A DNA stretch of 64,000 bases from Thermobifida cellulosilytica TB100 (GTDB taxonomy: Bacteria > Actinomycetota > Actinomycetes > Streptosporangiales > Streptosporangiaceae), in contig NZ_KQ950184.1 in the NCBI RefSeq assembly GCF_001517975.1, positions 169,029 to 233,028 of the forward strand, in the 5' to 3' direction. Shown in pieces: positions 30,757 through 40,354 of this stretch. The notes beneath the pieces were generated by a model. That model was given only the letters and a program-made list of their open reading frames with translations, was not told where the DNA came from and made no database searches. The position numbers were made by a program, and so were the translations under genes. The number at the start of each line of letters is the position of its first letter. Within the stretch, counting starts at the first letter, position 1.

Positions 30757-30760
30757 CCCG

Positions 30761-31396
30761 ATGGCGCGGATCGGGGCGGCCGCGGCCGGGCTGCTGCTCG
30801 CCTTCACGGCCCTGGCGCTCCTCCTGGCCGCGGGGACGGGCCGGTCCCCCGTCCACGGGTGGGACGCCGTCCTCACCGGAGCGGTCGCCGACACGCGGTC
30901 CCCCTTCGCGACCGGAGCGGCGCTGCTGCTCCACCACGTCGGGGCGTGGCCGTGGGGGAGCGTCCTGGTGGTCGGGCTGCTGCTGCCGCTGGTGCTGCTG
31001 CGCCGCTGGATCTCGGCCCTGCTGGTCGCGCTCGCCTGGGCCGCCACCTTCCTGGCCGCGGTCCCCCTGGCCAAGGACGTGGTCGGCCGCGGCCGCCCCG
31101 CGCAGGGCCTGGTCGTCGAGGACTCGGCGGCCTACCCGTCCGGGCACACCGCGTTCGCCGCGGCGCTGGCCGTCGCCGCGGCGGCCGTCAGCCCGCCGCG
31201 GGCGCGGATCCCCGTGCTGCTGGCCGGGGCCGCGTTCACCGCGGTGATGGCCTGGAGCCGGATGTACCTGGGAGTGCACTGGTTCTTCGACACGGTCGGG
31301 GGAGCGCTGCTGGGCGCCGGACTCGGACTGCTGGTCTGGTGGCTGCTCCACCCGCTGCTCCCGCGCCCCGTCACCGGAGGGGAGAGGCGGGACTAG
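30761..31396 (+). CDS. PAP2-family membrane phosphatase
   Basis: 211 residues with six predicted membrane helices. The three phosphatase motifs are KDVVGRGRP (KxxxxxxRP), YPSGHTAF (PSGH) and SRMYLGVHWFFD (SRxxxxxHxxxD). Family members dephosphorylate lipid substrates such as phosphatidate, phosphatidylglycerophosphate or undecaprenyl diphosphate on the outer membrane face. It starts four bases after the SpoIIE gene and is 9 bases from rarA, so it is probably co-transcribed with both. Confidence 0.9.
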   Translation: MARIGAAAAGLLLAFTALALLLAAGTGRSPVHGWDAVLTGAVADTRSPFATGAALLLHHVGAWPWGSVLVVGLLLPLVLLRRWISALLVALAWAATFLAAVPLAKDVVGRGRPAQGLVVEDSAAYPSGHTAFAAALAVAAAAVSPPRARIPVLLAGAAFTAVMAWSRMYLGVHWFFDTVGGALLGAGLGLLVWWLLHPLLPRPVTGGERRD

Positions 31397-31405
31397 GCTG
31401 AAGAC

Positions 31406-32731
31406 GTGTCCGAAACGCTGTTCGACGACGCCGGAGCCGAAGCCCACCGCTCCGAGGAGCCGCTGGCGGTGCGGATGCGCCCCCGCACCCTCGACGAGGT
31501 GGTCGGCCAGCGGCACCTGCTGGGGGAGGGGAGCCCGCTGCGCAGGCTCGTCGAGGACGACGCGCCCATGTCGCTGCTGCTGTGGGGGCCGCCCGGAACC
31601 GGCAAGACCACGCTGGCCACCGTGGTCAGCAGGGCCACCCGCAGGCGCTTCGTGGAGCTGTCGGCGGTCACCTCCGGCGTCAAGGACATCCGCGCGGTGG
31701 TCGACGAGGCCCGCCGCGAACTCGGCATGCGCGGCGTGCGCACCCTGCTCTTCGTCGACGAGGTCCACCGCTTCAGCAAGACCCAGCAGGACGCCCTGCT
31801 GCCCTCGGTGGAGAACCGCTGGGTCAGCTTCATCGGCGCCACCACCGAGAACCCGTTCTTCTCGGTCATCAGCCCGCTGCTGTCCCGCTCGCTGCTGCTC
31901 ACCCTGGAGTCGCACACCGACGACGACATCCGCACTGTCCTGGAACGGGCCCTGGTCGACGAACGCGGCCTCGCCGGCCGCTACACCCTGGCCGCCGACG
32001 CCGCCGACCACCTGGTACGGCTCGCCGGGGGAGACGCCCGGCGCTCGCTGACCTACCTGGAGGCCGCCGCACTGGTCGCGGGGGAGCGCACCGAGATCAC
32101 CGTGACCGACGTCGAGCGCGCGGCCGACCGCACCGCGGTGCGCTACGACCGCTCCGGCGACCAGCACTACGACGTGGTCAGCGCGTTCATCAAGAGCATG
32201 CGCGGCAGCGACGTCGACGCGGCCCTGCATTACCTGGCCCGCATGATCGAGGCGGGGGAGGACCCGCGGTTCATCGCCCGCCGCATCGTGGTGCACGCCA
32301 GCGAGGACGTGGGCATGGCCGACCCCACCGCACTGCAGGTCGCGGTCGCCGCCGCCCAGGCCGTCGAACTGGTCGGCCTGCCCGAGGCGCGCATCAACCT
32401 CGCCCAGGCGGTCATCCACATCGCGCTCGCACCCAAGTCCAACGCGGTGGTCACCGCCATCGACCGGGCCGTCGGCGACGTGCGCGCCGGGCGGCTCGGC
32501 GCGGTCCCCGCCCACCTGCGCGACAGCCACTACCGGGGCGCCGCCGACCTCGGCCACGGTGTGGGCTACCGCTACCCGCACGACCATCCGGGCGGGGTGG
32601 TGGCCCAGCGGCACCTGCCCGAAGGGCTGGAGAACGCCGAGTACTACCGGCCCACCACCCACGGCGCCGAGCGCCGCTTCGGCGAGGTGCTGCGGCGGAT
32701 CAGGGGAGTGCTGCGCGGCGGCTCCGACTGA
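31406..32731 (+). CDS. rarA: Replication-associated recombination AAA ATPase RarA/MgsA
   Basis: 441 residues. AAA+ core: [17 protein letters not shown], Walker [12 protein letters not shown], Walker [16 protein letters not shown], sensor 1 [12 protein letters not shown], and the C-terminal tetramerisation domain ([31 protein letters not shown]). It acts at stalled replication forks and gaps. GTG start. In Streptomyces the gene lies close to rpsD and alaS; here the large accessory block begins downstream. Confidence 0.94.
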   Translation: MSETLFDDAGAEAHRSEEPLAVRMRPRTLDEVVGQRHLLGEGSPLRRLVEDDAPMSLLLWGPPGTGKTTLATVVSRATRRRFVELSAVTSGVKDIRAVVDEARRELGMRGVRTLLFVDEVHRFSKTQQDALLPSVENRWVSFIGATTENPFFSVISPLLSRSLLLTLESHTDDDIRTVLERALVDERGLAGRYTLAADAADHLVRLAGGDARRSLTYLEAAALVAGERTEITVTDVERAADRTAVRYDRSGDQHYDVVSAFIKSMRGSDVDAALHYLARMIEAGEDPRFIARRIVVHASEDVGMADPTALQVAVAAAQAVELVGLPEARINLAQAVIHIALAPKSNAVVTAIDRAVGDVRAGRLGAVPAHLRDSHYRGAADLGHGVGYRYPHDHPGGVVAQRHLPEGLENAEYYRPTTHGAERRFGEVLRRIRGVLRGGSD

Positions 32732-33293
32732 CCGCGGGCGGGAGCGTGCGGCTCCGCGGCGTACCGCACGCGTGCGGCGCCGGGAACGCGGGGACTGCTC
32801 CGGAGGCGCGCTGTGCGGCGGGGCGCTCCGCGGTTTCCGGTGTTGCGGACGCGACGGCGCGGTGCTCCCGAGTCCCCCGGTGCCGCACGGGAAATCTTCT
32901 CCGGAGGCCGGCCGGTGGGGAGACGCTTTCCTCGGCTGCGGTGCGTTTCCGGGGTTTCCGGGTTGCGGAGCTCTTCGGAAGATTGGCGACAGAAGAGATG
33001 TGTGTTGCTGTATCGCCATCAAAAGTAATGGATGTCGTTTTTGAGAGATTCTGTGCCGGTGGGCACCGGGCCGCCGCCCCCTCCTCCGAGTGGTTGGCAC
33101 TCTCGGTGACCGTGTGACTCCTCTCGAGGGCTTCTTCGGGGGGCAGGGCTCTCTCAAGGTGTTTTTTGTGCTTATCCCCAAAAATGGGGGTGATCCATTG
33201 CCAGGGTGAACTATTAGGGTTATTCGTAATGACTTTTCGGACGGCTGACAGCGGCGTCTCCGCACGGACGCCGAACAGGGCGGGAAGCACTGG
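32732..33293. other. Intergenic region before the GTPase/pseudokinase operon
   Basis: 562 bases. The left part is GC-rich without a supported gene. The right part (32960-33240) is clearly more AT-rich than the rest of the window and contains a C4/G4 hairpin around 33177-33190. TTGCCA at 33198-33203 followed 17 bases later by TATTCG is a possible promoter for the operon. In relatives rpsD often lies in this interval; no trace is seen. Confidence 0.45.
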
Positions 33294-34364
33294 ATGACCG
33301 AGTACGCCACCGGAACGGTGCAGGAGGACGGCCGCTACCGCTACTCCTTCCGCGCCGACAGCAGCGGCGGCAGTGGACGGGCCGAGGTTCTCATCGAAAC
33401 GGTCGACCCGCAGCTCACCGAAGAGCTGGCCGCCGAGGCGGCCCTGGCAGCAGAGGCCACCGGCGCGGTCATGGACGGGACCGGAGGAAGGTTCCCGCGC
33501 ACCCTGGCCGAGTACGTCGAGGCGGGAACCGGCGCCAACAGCTCCCGGAGCACGCTCGTGCTGCGCGTGCCCAGGGGGAGGGGCCAGCTCCTCTACCTGG
33601 AACCGGCGATCCAGGACAACCCCCGCCTCCTGCCGGTCACCCCCAAGGTCGTCCGCAAGATCGCCGTCGACGTGTACGAGGCGCTCGCCGTCCTGCACAG
33701 CGTCGGCTACGCCCACGGCGCCGTGAACACCTCCAGCCTGCTGTGGAACCGGCGCGAGGCGGTGCTCGCCCGCTACCACCGCGTCATCAGCGACCCCGAC
33801 GGACGGCGAAGCAGCATCGACGTGGCCGACGCGGCCCGCCTGCTCTACCACGTCGCCACCGGACGGCCGCTGAGCGGCGAGCTGACCCACAGCGCCCACC
33901 GGGAGCTGAACAGCCGAGTGTCCGGCCTGGGCGACCTCGTCGCCGCCGCCCTGGACCCGCCCGACCGGCGGATCAGCGCCGCCGAGGCCCGGGACCGGGC
34001 CCGCCAACTGGTCCCGGTGGAGGAGAACGCACAGAGCGACGCGGCCTCCGCGCCCCGACGAGAGGACACCCCGGAGGAGGCCGCGGCACGGCGGGAGTTC
34101 CGGGAGCTCAGGGTCGAGCAGCAGGACGCCCGCCGCAGACGCCACCCTCCCGAGCCTCTCCCCGAGCCGCGCTGGCCCACGCCCGACCCGGGCCTCCTGA
34201 AGCCCCGGTCGCCGTGGCGGGTGCTGCTGGACGAGGGGGTCGGACCCGCCGCGCGCCAACTGCTCGACCGCGCCGGCGGACCGGCGACCCGGCCCCTGGC
34301 CGTCGGGACGGCAGCCGTGCTGCTGGTGATCATCCTCGGGGTACTGCTGGGAAGGATGCTGTGA
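33294..34364 (+). CDS. Tail-anchored pseudokinase-like protein
   Basis: 356 residues. Residues about 115-240 read like a protein-kinase C-lobe: VVRKIAVDVYEALAVLHSVG, then HGAVNTSSLLWN in place of the catalytic HRDxKxxN loop (the aspartate is lost), and DVADAARLLYHVATGRPL matching the alpha-F helix. No glycine-rich loop, lysine or DFG is evident, so it should be inactive. A charged, Arg-rich linker (245-330) leads to a single C-terminal membrane helix (AVGTAAVLLVIILGVLLG) with three residues after it, so the bulk is cytoplasmic. The stop overlaps the next ATG (TGATG). First gene of the five-gene operon. Role inferred: membrane scaffold or signal receiver. Confidence 0.7.
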   Translation: MTEYATGTVQEDGRYRYSFRADSSGGSGRAEVLIETVDPQLTEELAAEAALAAEATGAVMDGTGGRFPRTLAEYVEAGTGANSSRSTLVLRVPRGRGQLLYLEPAIQDNPRLLPVTPKVVRKIAVDVYEALAVLHSVGYAHGAVNTSSLLWNRREAVLARYHRVISDPDGRRSSIDVADAARLLYHVATGRPLSGELTHSAHRELNSRVSGLGDLVAAALDPPDRRISAAEARDRARQLVPVEENAQSDAASAPRREDTPEEAAARREFRELRVEQQDARRRRHPPEPLPEPRWPTPDPGLLKPRSPWRVLLDEGVGPAARQLLDRAGGPATRPLAVGTAAVLLVIILGVLLGRML

Positions 34365-35785
34365 TGAGCCGACCGGTGGACCTGCCGCCGACGGTGGACT
34401 GTCCGTACTGCCTCGCACGGATCGACACCTCGCGCGCCAGAAGCGTCATCCGCGACATCGCCACCCAGGAGGTGAAAGGCGACGTCACCGACGTCGTCCG
34501 GCAGCACGGACTCATCGGTGTCGCCCCCTACAACCGCGGCAACACCTACCTGGAGTGCACCCGCAGGGTGCGCCTCGACCCCACGTCGGCGACAGGCTAC
34601 GGTGCCGGCCTCCTGGACGAGCCCACCACCGTCGTCGTGGGCGGCTCCGGGGACGGCGAGCCCACGACCGCCTTCACCGGCGGCATCGACTTCGACGACC
34701 CGGACGACGAACCCACCGGGTCCCCCCTCTCACTGGACGACGACGTCGACGGGGAGGACGACGGGGACGGCTGGGAGAGCTCCACCGGCACCCAGCCCCG
34801 CCCTGTCCTGCCGACCCAGACCGACGAGAACGAACTGCCCGACCCGCACTACCTCCCCTACGAGTACTGCCAGATACGGCGCACCCTCAACATCGGACTC
34901 ATCGGAACCACCCGCTCCGGCAAGTCGCACCTGCTCGCGGCGATGCTGTACCGGCTGCGGGAGGAGGAGAGGCGGCTCGCCCGGCTCGGCGTGCACGTGG
35001 AACCCTTCGCCGAGATGTGGGAACACTACATGCAGCGCGAGGACATCGCCGGCTTCCTCGCCCCCGACCGGCGCACCGCCCTGCGCCGCACCAACCGGAC
35101 CGACCCGGTCGAGTTCCGCATGGCCTACACGGTCACCAGCACCTGGAACGGCGAGCCGACCGACTGCGTGGTGAGCTTCTTCGACGTGGCCGGAGAGCTC
35201 TTCCTCGACGCCAAGGCGCGCCGCCGCCTCCAGTTCATCTACGGCCTGGACGCCTACATCTTCGTCGCGGACAGCCAGGCGCTGTACGGCTGGGACGGCA
35301 AGCGCCGCGGCCTGCTCCACCGGTCGGGGTTCGACGAAGTCATCAACCAGATCCTCCAGAACGAGCGTCACATGGCGCACGCCACGAAGCAGAGACGGGA
35401 GACCTTCCTTCCCAAGCCCGCGGTGGTGGTCCTCGCCAAGGCCGACCTCCTGCTCGCCCAGAACGAGTACTGGACCAGCAGGTGGCTGGAGCGCGACGAC
35501 GACTTCGAACTGGAGACGGTCGACGAGGAGAGCGAGGACGTCTACGTCTACTGCGCGACCAACGGGGCCAGGGAATGGCTGAAGCCGGTCAGCGCGTTCG
35601 AGGACGCCACCCTCCACTTCACCTCGGCCACCGGCTGCGAGGAGCGGGACGGGCACTACAACAAGCGGAAGTTCCGCCACATGCGCGTCCTGCGCCCCCT
35701 GCTGGCCCTGTTCGCCATGACGGGAATCATCGACCCGAAGACGATCAACCACGCCTACGTGCCAGGCGTGCGCGACCCGAGGTGA
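34364..35785 (+). CDS. Zinc-ribbon plus P-loop GTPase, resembling double-GTPase/TRAFAC-type conflict-system GTPases
   Basis: 473 residues. CPYC at 13-16 and another Cys near 65 suggest a degenerate zinc ribbon. An acidic, disordered linker spans about 100-160. The GTPase domain begins LNIGLIGTTRSGKSHLLAAML (P-loop GTTRSGKS, 181-188); FFDVAGE at 272-278 is the DxxG position and VVLAKADLLL near 355-364 replaces NKxD. The layout matches what has been described computationally as DO-GTPase2-like proteins in actinobacterial conflict systems; I assign this from memory of the motif pattern. It lies between a pseudokinase and a GAP1-like protein, which fits that assignment. Start ATG overlaps the previous stop. 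Confidence 0.75.
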   Translation: MSRPVDLPPTVDCPYCLARIDTSRARSVIRDIATQEVKGDVTDVVRQHGLIGVAPYNRGNTYLECTRRVRLDPTSATGYGAGLLDEPTTVVVGGSGDGEPTTAFTGGIDFDDPDDEPTGSPLSLDDDVDGEDDGDGWESSTGTQPRPVLPTQTDENELPDPHYLPYEYCQIRRTLNIGLIGTTRSGKSHLLAAMLYRLREEERRLARLGVHVEPFAEMWEHYMQREDIAGFLAPDRRTALRRTNRTDPVEFRMAYTVTSTWNGEPTDCVVSFFDVAGELFLDAKARRRLQFIYGLDAYIFVADSQALYGWDGKRRGLLHRSGFDEVINQILQNERHMAHATKQRRETFLPKPAVVVLAKADLLLAQNEYWTSRWLERDDDFELETVDEESEDVYVYCATNGAREWLKPVSAFEDATLHFTSATGCEERDGHYNKRKFRHMRVLRPLLALFAMTGIIDPKTINHAYVPGVRDPR

Positions 35786-35796
35786 AAGGGGACGGG

Positions 35797-38619
35797 GTGA
35801 GCACGACCCGCGCAGAGCGGGACACGCGCGTCCACCAGGTGGTGTTCCGGTGGACCGACCAGCACCTGCTGGGCGGACGCGGCATAGGCCCGGTGGGAAC
35901 GTCGCTGCCGGAGCAGCGGGACCTGGCCCGGTGGAGCGACCTGTTGGACAACGGGGACCTGGTCGGGCCGATGCACCCCGACCGGCCCGCGGTGGGGCTG
36001 CTGCGGCCGCGGTCCCGTTCCGGCCTGGCCGTGATCGTCCGCGCCGACGCGGTGCCCACCTCGTCCCGGGGCTCCCACCAGGTCCACGCCCTGGTGGGGG
36101 CGGCCGACGTGCTGACCGCACGGCTCGCCCTCGGCCTGCGGGACTGGACGGGATGGCTGCCCCCCGAGGACGGCCCGCTGCCCGACCCGCAACTGGAGGC
36201 GCTCGACGCCGCCGCCCTGGAGGCCGCGTGCGCGCGGCCCGGCAGCGCCGACCCGGGCGAGGTCGCGGCGCTGCTGCGGCACGTGCTGCACCACCCCGAC
36301 TACCACTTCCACTTCGCCGGGGCGGCCAGCGACCCCTACGCCCTGGGGCACGCGCTGGCGAGCCTGCTGGACGTCTCCCTGATGGTGGAGGGCGACGTGC
36401 AGGCGGTCACGGCCCAGCCGCGGATCGCGGTCACCGTGGAGAAGACCCACCTGCGCATCCCGCCCTCGCACTGGTACCGCAAGTCCCCCGCCAGCCGCGC
36501 ACCGCTGGAGGAGTGGGCCGAGGACATCGCCTACCTGGTGGAACGGGAGCTCGCCGCCCCGCGGACCACCCCGCGCAGCCCCCGGGAACTCCTGCGGAGC
36601 CTGTCCGACCTGCACTACCAGAAAGAGGGCCTGTACTGGGCCCTCAGCCACGCGCTCCAGGGAAACGCCAAGGTCCGCCGCTACCTGACCCAGGAGGACG
36701 GCCTGCACTGGGCACGGCAGGAGTTCGCCGCCCTGACCCCCGACGAGCTGGAGAAGCTCTGCCGGGCCTGGGGCGGCTGGCCCAACGCGCCCGGACAGCT
36801 CACCGAGGAGCTGAGAGGCAGGGTGGCCGCCCTGTCCCTGGACTGGCAGGACGATCCCGCCCTCGACAGCCTGCGCGACGCGGGCCGCCAGGTGTTCCGC
36901 CCGGCCCCCGGGGCCTCCACGGAGGAGCGCCGCGAACAGCTCCGACCGGTGGTCGAACGGATCCACCACCTGTGGCGCGACCGGCACAGGCGCTTCCTCA
37001 CGGACTGCGAGGTGCTGCTGTGGCACGCCCACCAGCTCGCCCACCTGTCCTCCGACGAGGTCCACAGCCTCCTCAAGGTCCTGGAGGTCCCCGCAGCGGA
37101 CCTGGTCGTGATCGCCCACCACTACACCGGGGACGCCGGGGCACGGGAGTTCCGTCGCGGAGTGCTGGAAGCGCTGCAGCAGGCCCCGACCACCCTGCAG
37201 GACCGCCCGAAGACACGCGAGGAGTTGCGGGGGAGCGACTTCCTGCTGGACACGTTGGCCGAGGTGACACCGGAACGACGGCGGGCGCTCTTCGCCCGTC
37301 TGCTGGAGCTCGGCTACGGCCCGTCCCAGGAGGTCCGGGACGACCTTCAGACCTCCGAGAAGCTGGGCAGGGACCTGGTCTCCGTCTCCGGGCACCGGGT
37401 GTTTCCCTCCCTGCTCCCGGTGGCGGCCCGCCACCTCCACACTGCGGCGCGCTTGGGAGTGTGGCGCGAGCTGCGGAGCGCCCTGACCAGCAGGGAGACC
37501 ACCCCGCTGCTCGACGGCGCGCTCGCCTACCTGGTGGACCAGCTCATCGGTGCCCAGAACCTGGACTTCTTCCGCGAGGCCCTGCGCTTGCTCGTCGACC
37601 TGCGGCGCGCCGACGCGCTGCCGCTGCGCGAGCTCCAGCAGAAGCTCCGCAAGCACGACTACTTCCAGGAGAAGCTGCACGGCTTCGGCGGCAAGGACCG
37701 CTACGGCGCGGTGGGCAGGGAGATCATCCTCGCCTTCGCGGACCTGATGTGGCTGGCCAGCGGGGAGGTGCCCCCGCTGGACCACAGCCGCCCCCTGCCC
37801 GAGAAGAAGGTGCAGGAACTGGAACGGGCGGAGCGGTACCGCGACCCCGCCTACTTCCGGCTGGCGCTGATCCGCGTCTCCCGTACCGCCTCGGCCCGCA
37901 CCCCGGCCTCCGAACGCCTGTGGAGCGATTTCCCCCCCGAAGTGGTGGAGAGTTTCCGGGACCGCCCCGAACTCCTCCGGCTGATCGGGGAACCCCCCAG
38001 GAACAGGGACGACCACGCCCGGATCTGGGAGGTGGGGCCGCGGAGCTCGCAAAGAAGCACTGGAGCGAAGGGCGAGCCGCCCTCGCGCGTCCTGTCCTAC
38101 CGCAGGGGCGCAGCCGAGGTGGACCGGGACTCGGACTACGACAAGGAGTTGTTCGAGGACGAGGAGCCCGCGGCTGCCGCGTCCCTCCGGCCGCTGGGAA
38201 CCGGCGGCACCGGCTCCGCGGACGCCGCATTCACTGACGATGCGTGGGACCCCGAGGACGAACCGCTCTGGGAACAGGGGGCGAAGCTCCGCACGGCCGA
38301 GGACACCGCATCCGCCGACGACGAGCGGGAGGACGAGCCCACACCGTTCTGGAAACGGGTGACGGGGCGCTGGAAGCGCCGGAAGACCGAGGACACCGCC
38401 GAGGCCGACCCGCAATACAGCGATTGGAGACCCTGGCTGGCAACCTTGGCTGTCTTGGCGATAATCGCCGCCGTCGCCGCTCTGATCCTCTACTTCAGTG
38501 CCCGGCTTCTCGACAGCCCGGCGAACGGCGGCCCCACTCCGGACCGGCCCGGTGCCGCCACCCCGACGCAGAGCCACGCCCCCTCCCCGTCGCCTTCAAC
38601 TGAGGAGACTTCCAGGTGA
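35797..38619 (+). CDS. Large GTPase-associated protein 1 (GAP1)-like protein, C-terminally membrane anchored
   Basis: 940 residues from the GTG at 35797 (AAAGGGG five bases upstream). The N-terminus HQVVFRWTDQHLLGGRGIGP and HQVHALVGAADVLTARLALGL resemble the GAP1 N-terminal domain found beside GTPases in predicted conflict systems. The middle (about 250-700) is alpha-helical and repeat-like. The segment 740-870 is acidic and low in complexity. A single membrane helix (WLATLAVLAIIAAVAALILYF) lies near residue 885, followed by a Pro/Ser-rich tail outside. It is 11 bases after the GTPase gene, and its stop overlaps the next gene's GTG. An open frame continues upstream to 34555 but runs through the GTPase gene. 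Confidence 0.7.
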   Translation: MSTTRAERDTRVHQVVFRWTDQHLLGGRGIGPVGTSLPEQRDLARWSDLLDNGDLVGPMHPDRPAVGLLRPRSRSGLAVIVRADAVPTSSRGSHQVHALVGAADVLTARLALGLRDWTGWLPPEDGPLPDPQLEALDAAALEAACARPGSADPGEVAALLRHVLHHPDYHFHFAGAASDPYALGHALASLLDVSLMVEGDVQAVTAQPRIAVTVEKTHLRIPPSHWYRKSPASRAPLEEWAEDIAYLVERELAAPRTTPRSPRELLRSLSDLHYQKEGLYWALSHALQGNAKVRRYLTQEDGLHWARQEFAALTPDELEKLCRAWGGWPNAPGQLTEELRGRVAALSLDWQDDPALDSLRDAGRQVFRPAPGASTEERREQLRPVVERIHHLWRDRHRRFLTDCEVLLWHAHQLAHLSSDEVHSLLKVLEVPAADLVVIAHHYTGDAGAREFRRGVLEALQQAPTTLQDRPKTREELRGSDFLLDTLAEVTPERRRALFARLLELGYGPSQEVRDDLQTSEKLGRDLVSVSGHRVFPSLLPVAARHLHTAARLGVWRELRSALTSRETTPLLDGALAYLVDQLIGAQNLDFFREALRLLVDLRRADALPLRELQQKLRKHDYFQEKLHGFGGKDRYGAVGREIILAFADLMWLASGEVPPLDHSRPLPEKKVQELERAERYRDPAYFRLALIRVSRTASARTPASERLWSDFPPEVVESFRDRPELLRLIGEPPRNRDDHARIWEVGPRSSQRSTGAKGEPPSRVLSYRRGAAEVDRDSDYDKELFEDEEPAAAASLRPLGTGGTGSADAAFTDDAWDPEDEPLWEQGAKLRTAEDTASADDEREDEPTPFWKRVTGRWKRRKTEDTAEADPQYSDWRPWLATLAVLAIIAAVAALILYFSARLLDSPANGGPTPDRPGAATPTQSHAPSPSPSTEETSR

Positions 38620-39830
38620 GCACCCCGACCAGCAGTGCCCACGACCTGGCCGACATCGCCGAACAGCTCGACCGCCACGCCCGCACCGCCCCTCCGGCGG
38701 GCGCGCAGGTGCTGCGCTCGCTCGCGCGCAGCCTGGCCGACGGCGGAGCGGACCTGGCCGCCACCGACCTGGCCGCCGCCTACCCGCCCGACTCCCTGAT
38801 GCCCGACCTCCCGCCGCCGCGCTGGATGAGCCTGCTGCTGTGGCTGCTGCGCGGGGCCCGCGACGTCCTCATCTTCCTCCCGGTGTTCTGGACCTGGTAC
38901 CAGCTCATGCAGGTGCTGTCCGCCTTCGGCGACGCCCCCGAGGGAGCCAACTTCCTCTACGGCTGGCAGCAGGGCGGCTTCACCGGCACCGGCCAGTTCG
39001 AGCCGCTCAGCACCACCGCGTCCTGGGTCTGCGTCTTCCTGCTCGGCGTCATCGGCGCGACCCTCCTCGTCCACGTCCTGGAGGGGGTGACCGGCGCGCT
39101 CAGCGACCGCAGCCGCCGGCGCGAGCACATCGCCCAACTGCTGGCTCTGGCCACCTACCTGATCCCCGACCGCCCCGACTCGGTGCGCGCGGAGGTCCGC
39201 GGCGCCACCGAGACCCTGCAGGGGATCCGCCGGGCGATGGCCGGCATGGAGAACGCGCTGAGCGCCGCCACCGACAGCATGCACGGGGCCGCGGCCGACA
39301 TGCGCCAGGCGGCCGACGGCATCGCCGAGGCGCTCGCCGGAGACCCCCGGGAGCAGCTCATCCGGGCACTGGACGAGTGGCAGACCCGGATGGGGCAGCT
39401 CGCCGACGCCGTCCGCGAGGCCCGCACCCCCGCCGAGCTCCTCGACAGCCTCACCGGACTCACCCGCAGCGCCGTCGAGGGCCAGGAGCGGTTCAGCGAG
39501 CAGACCCGCCGCATCCTGGAGCTGCTCAAGGAGCAGAGCGAGCTCGTGGAGCGGCACACCGCCGAGTCCGCGCGGTTCGCGACGGACACCATGGACCGCG
39601 TCACCGCCGCCCTGGAGAAGCTGGAGAAGGTCTCCGATGAGCTGGCCGCGGCCCAGGACAGGCTCGGCGCCTTCACCGAGCAGTCCAGCAACACCCTGCG
39701 GCAGGCGCTCGACGAGTTCACCGACCTCGCCGACGACCTCGGCTTCCTCGTCAAGGACGTGCAGCGCGCCGCGGCCCGGCACCGGGACGAGGAGACGTCG
39801 GGCGGACGCGAGGAGGACCCGTGGTCCTGA
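38616..39830 (+). CDS. Two-TM membrane protein with long cytoplasmic coiled coil (ZorA/MotA-like candidate)
   Basis: 404 residues. Membrane segments at about 71-102 (WMSLLLWLLRGARDVLIFLP…) and 134-160 (TASWVCVFLLGVIGATLLVHV) enclose an extracytoplasmic loop of about 30 residues. From 165 to 390 the protein is a heptad-rich helix with many Ala/Glu/Arg/Leu (ILELLKEQSELVERHTAES, LEKLEKVSDELAAAQDRL). This membrane-core-plus-long-tail plan recalls ZorA and other MotA/ExbB relatives, which have three or four helices, so it may be a reduced or unrelated form. Its immediate partner is MotB-like, which is the main support. GTG start overlaps the GAP1-like stop; its end overlaps the next gene by 10 bases. 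Confidence 0.62.
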   Translation: MSTPTSSAHDLADIAEQLDRHARTAPPAGAQVLRSLARSLADGGADLAATDLAAAYPPDSLMPDLPPPRWMSLLLWLLRGARDVLIFLPVFWTWYQLMQVLSAFGDAPEGANFLYGWQQGGFTGTGQFEPLSTTASWVCVFLLGVIGATLLVHVLEGVTGALSDRSRRREHIAQLLALATYLIPDRPDSVRAEVRGATETLQGIRRAMAGMENALSAATDSMHGAAADMRQAADGIAEALAGDPREQLIRALDEWQTRMGQLADAVREARTPAELLDSLTGLTRSAVEGQERFSEQTRRILELLKEQSELVERHTAESARFATDTMDRVTAALEKLEKVSDELAAAQDRLGAFTEQSSNTLRQALDEFTDLADDLGFLVKDVQRAAARHRDEETSGGREEDPWS

Positions 39831-40354
39831 CCAGGCGCCGCGGACGCACCGGCGGACGGGTCCCGGCCATCCACCTGGCGGGCTGGCTCTTCGCCGACCT
39901 GCTCCTGGTGCTGTTCCTCGTCTCGCTCAGCGCACAGCACGCCCCCGAGGCCCCCGAACCCCCGCCGCCGCCCCCGCCGAAACTGCTGAGCCCCGAATCC
40001 TGCGAGTTCACCGTCCGGCTGGGCAACGGGTTCACCGCGGACCGGGACCGGGTCGTCTCCGAGCTGGAACGCATCCTGTCCGCCCCGAAGGACAGCGACT
40101 TCAACACCGACGACGGCCACGGCGCACCCAGCGACAAGTGCCGCGAGCACCTGGCCGAGCAGCGGGACGTCGGCTTCGTCATCGCCTTCGGCAGTGGCAG
40201 CAACCAGCAGATAGGGGCGGCCAAGGAGTTCGCCGCCGACGTCGCCGAGATCGCGATCGAGGAGATCCCCCAGTTCAAGGACGCCAAGTACCGCGAGCTG
40301 TGGACCGGCGGCAGCCCCGGGTCGGTCGAGCTCTCCGTGTTCTTCCTGGAGTGA
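39821..40354 (+). CDS. MotB/ZorB-like one-TM protein with divergent OmpA-like domain
   Basis: 177 residues. A basic N-terminus is followed by one helix AGWLFADLLLVLFLVSLS with an aspartate (residue 26) early in the membrane, the place of the proton-carrying Asp of MotB, ExbD and ZorB. A poly-Pro linker (about 47-53) follows, then an external domain whose end, VGFVIAFGSGSNQQIGAAKEFA … GSVELSVFF, has the order of an OmpA-type peptidoglycan-binding fold without its classical motif. GTG at 39821 with AGGAGG upstream, inside the preceding gene. Last gene of the operon; ends in a 42-bp palindrome. Assignment to the MotB class is by topology and motif, not by alignment. Confidence 0.65.
   Translation: MVLTRRRGRTGGRVPAIHLAGWLFADLLLVLFLVSLSAQHAPEAPEPPPPPPPKLLSPESCEFTVRLGNGFTADRDRVVSELERILSAPKDSDFNTDDGHGAPSDKCREHLAEQRDVGFVIAFGSGSNQQIGAAKEFAADVAEIAIEEIPQFKDAKYRELWTGGSPGSVELSVFFLE

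Noticed and set aside
31406-31430. SOS-box-like CGAAACGCTGTTCG at the start of rarA
   Set aside because: It lies inside codons 3-7 and differs from the LexA consensus at three defined positions.
33743-34363. In-frame extension of the GTPase gene into the pseudokinase gene
   Set aside because: Product is Arg/Pro-rich without motifs, and ATG 34364 overlaps the upstream stop as in coupled genes.
34555-35796. Upstream in-frame extension of the GAP1-like gene
   Set aside because: It runs through the GTPase coding sequence and is Arg/Pro-rich nonsense; a good ribosome site precedes GTG 35797.
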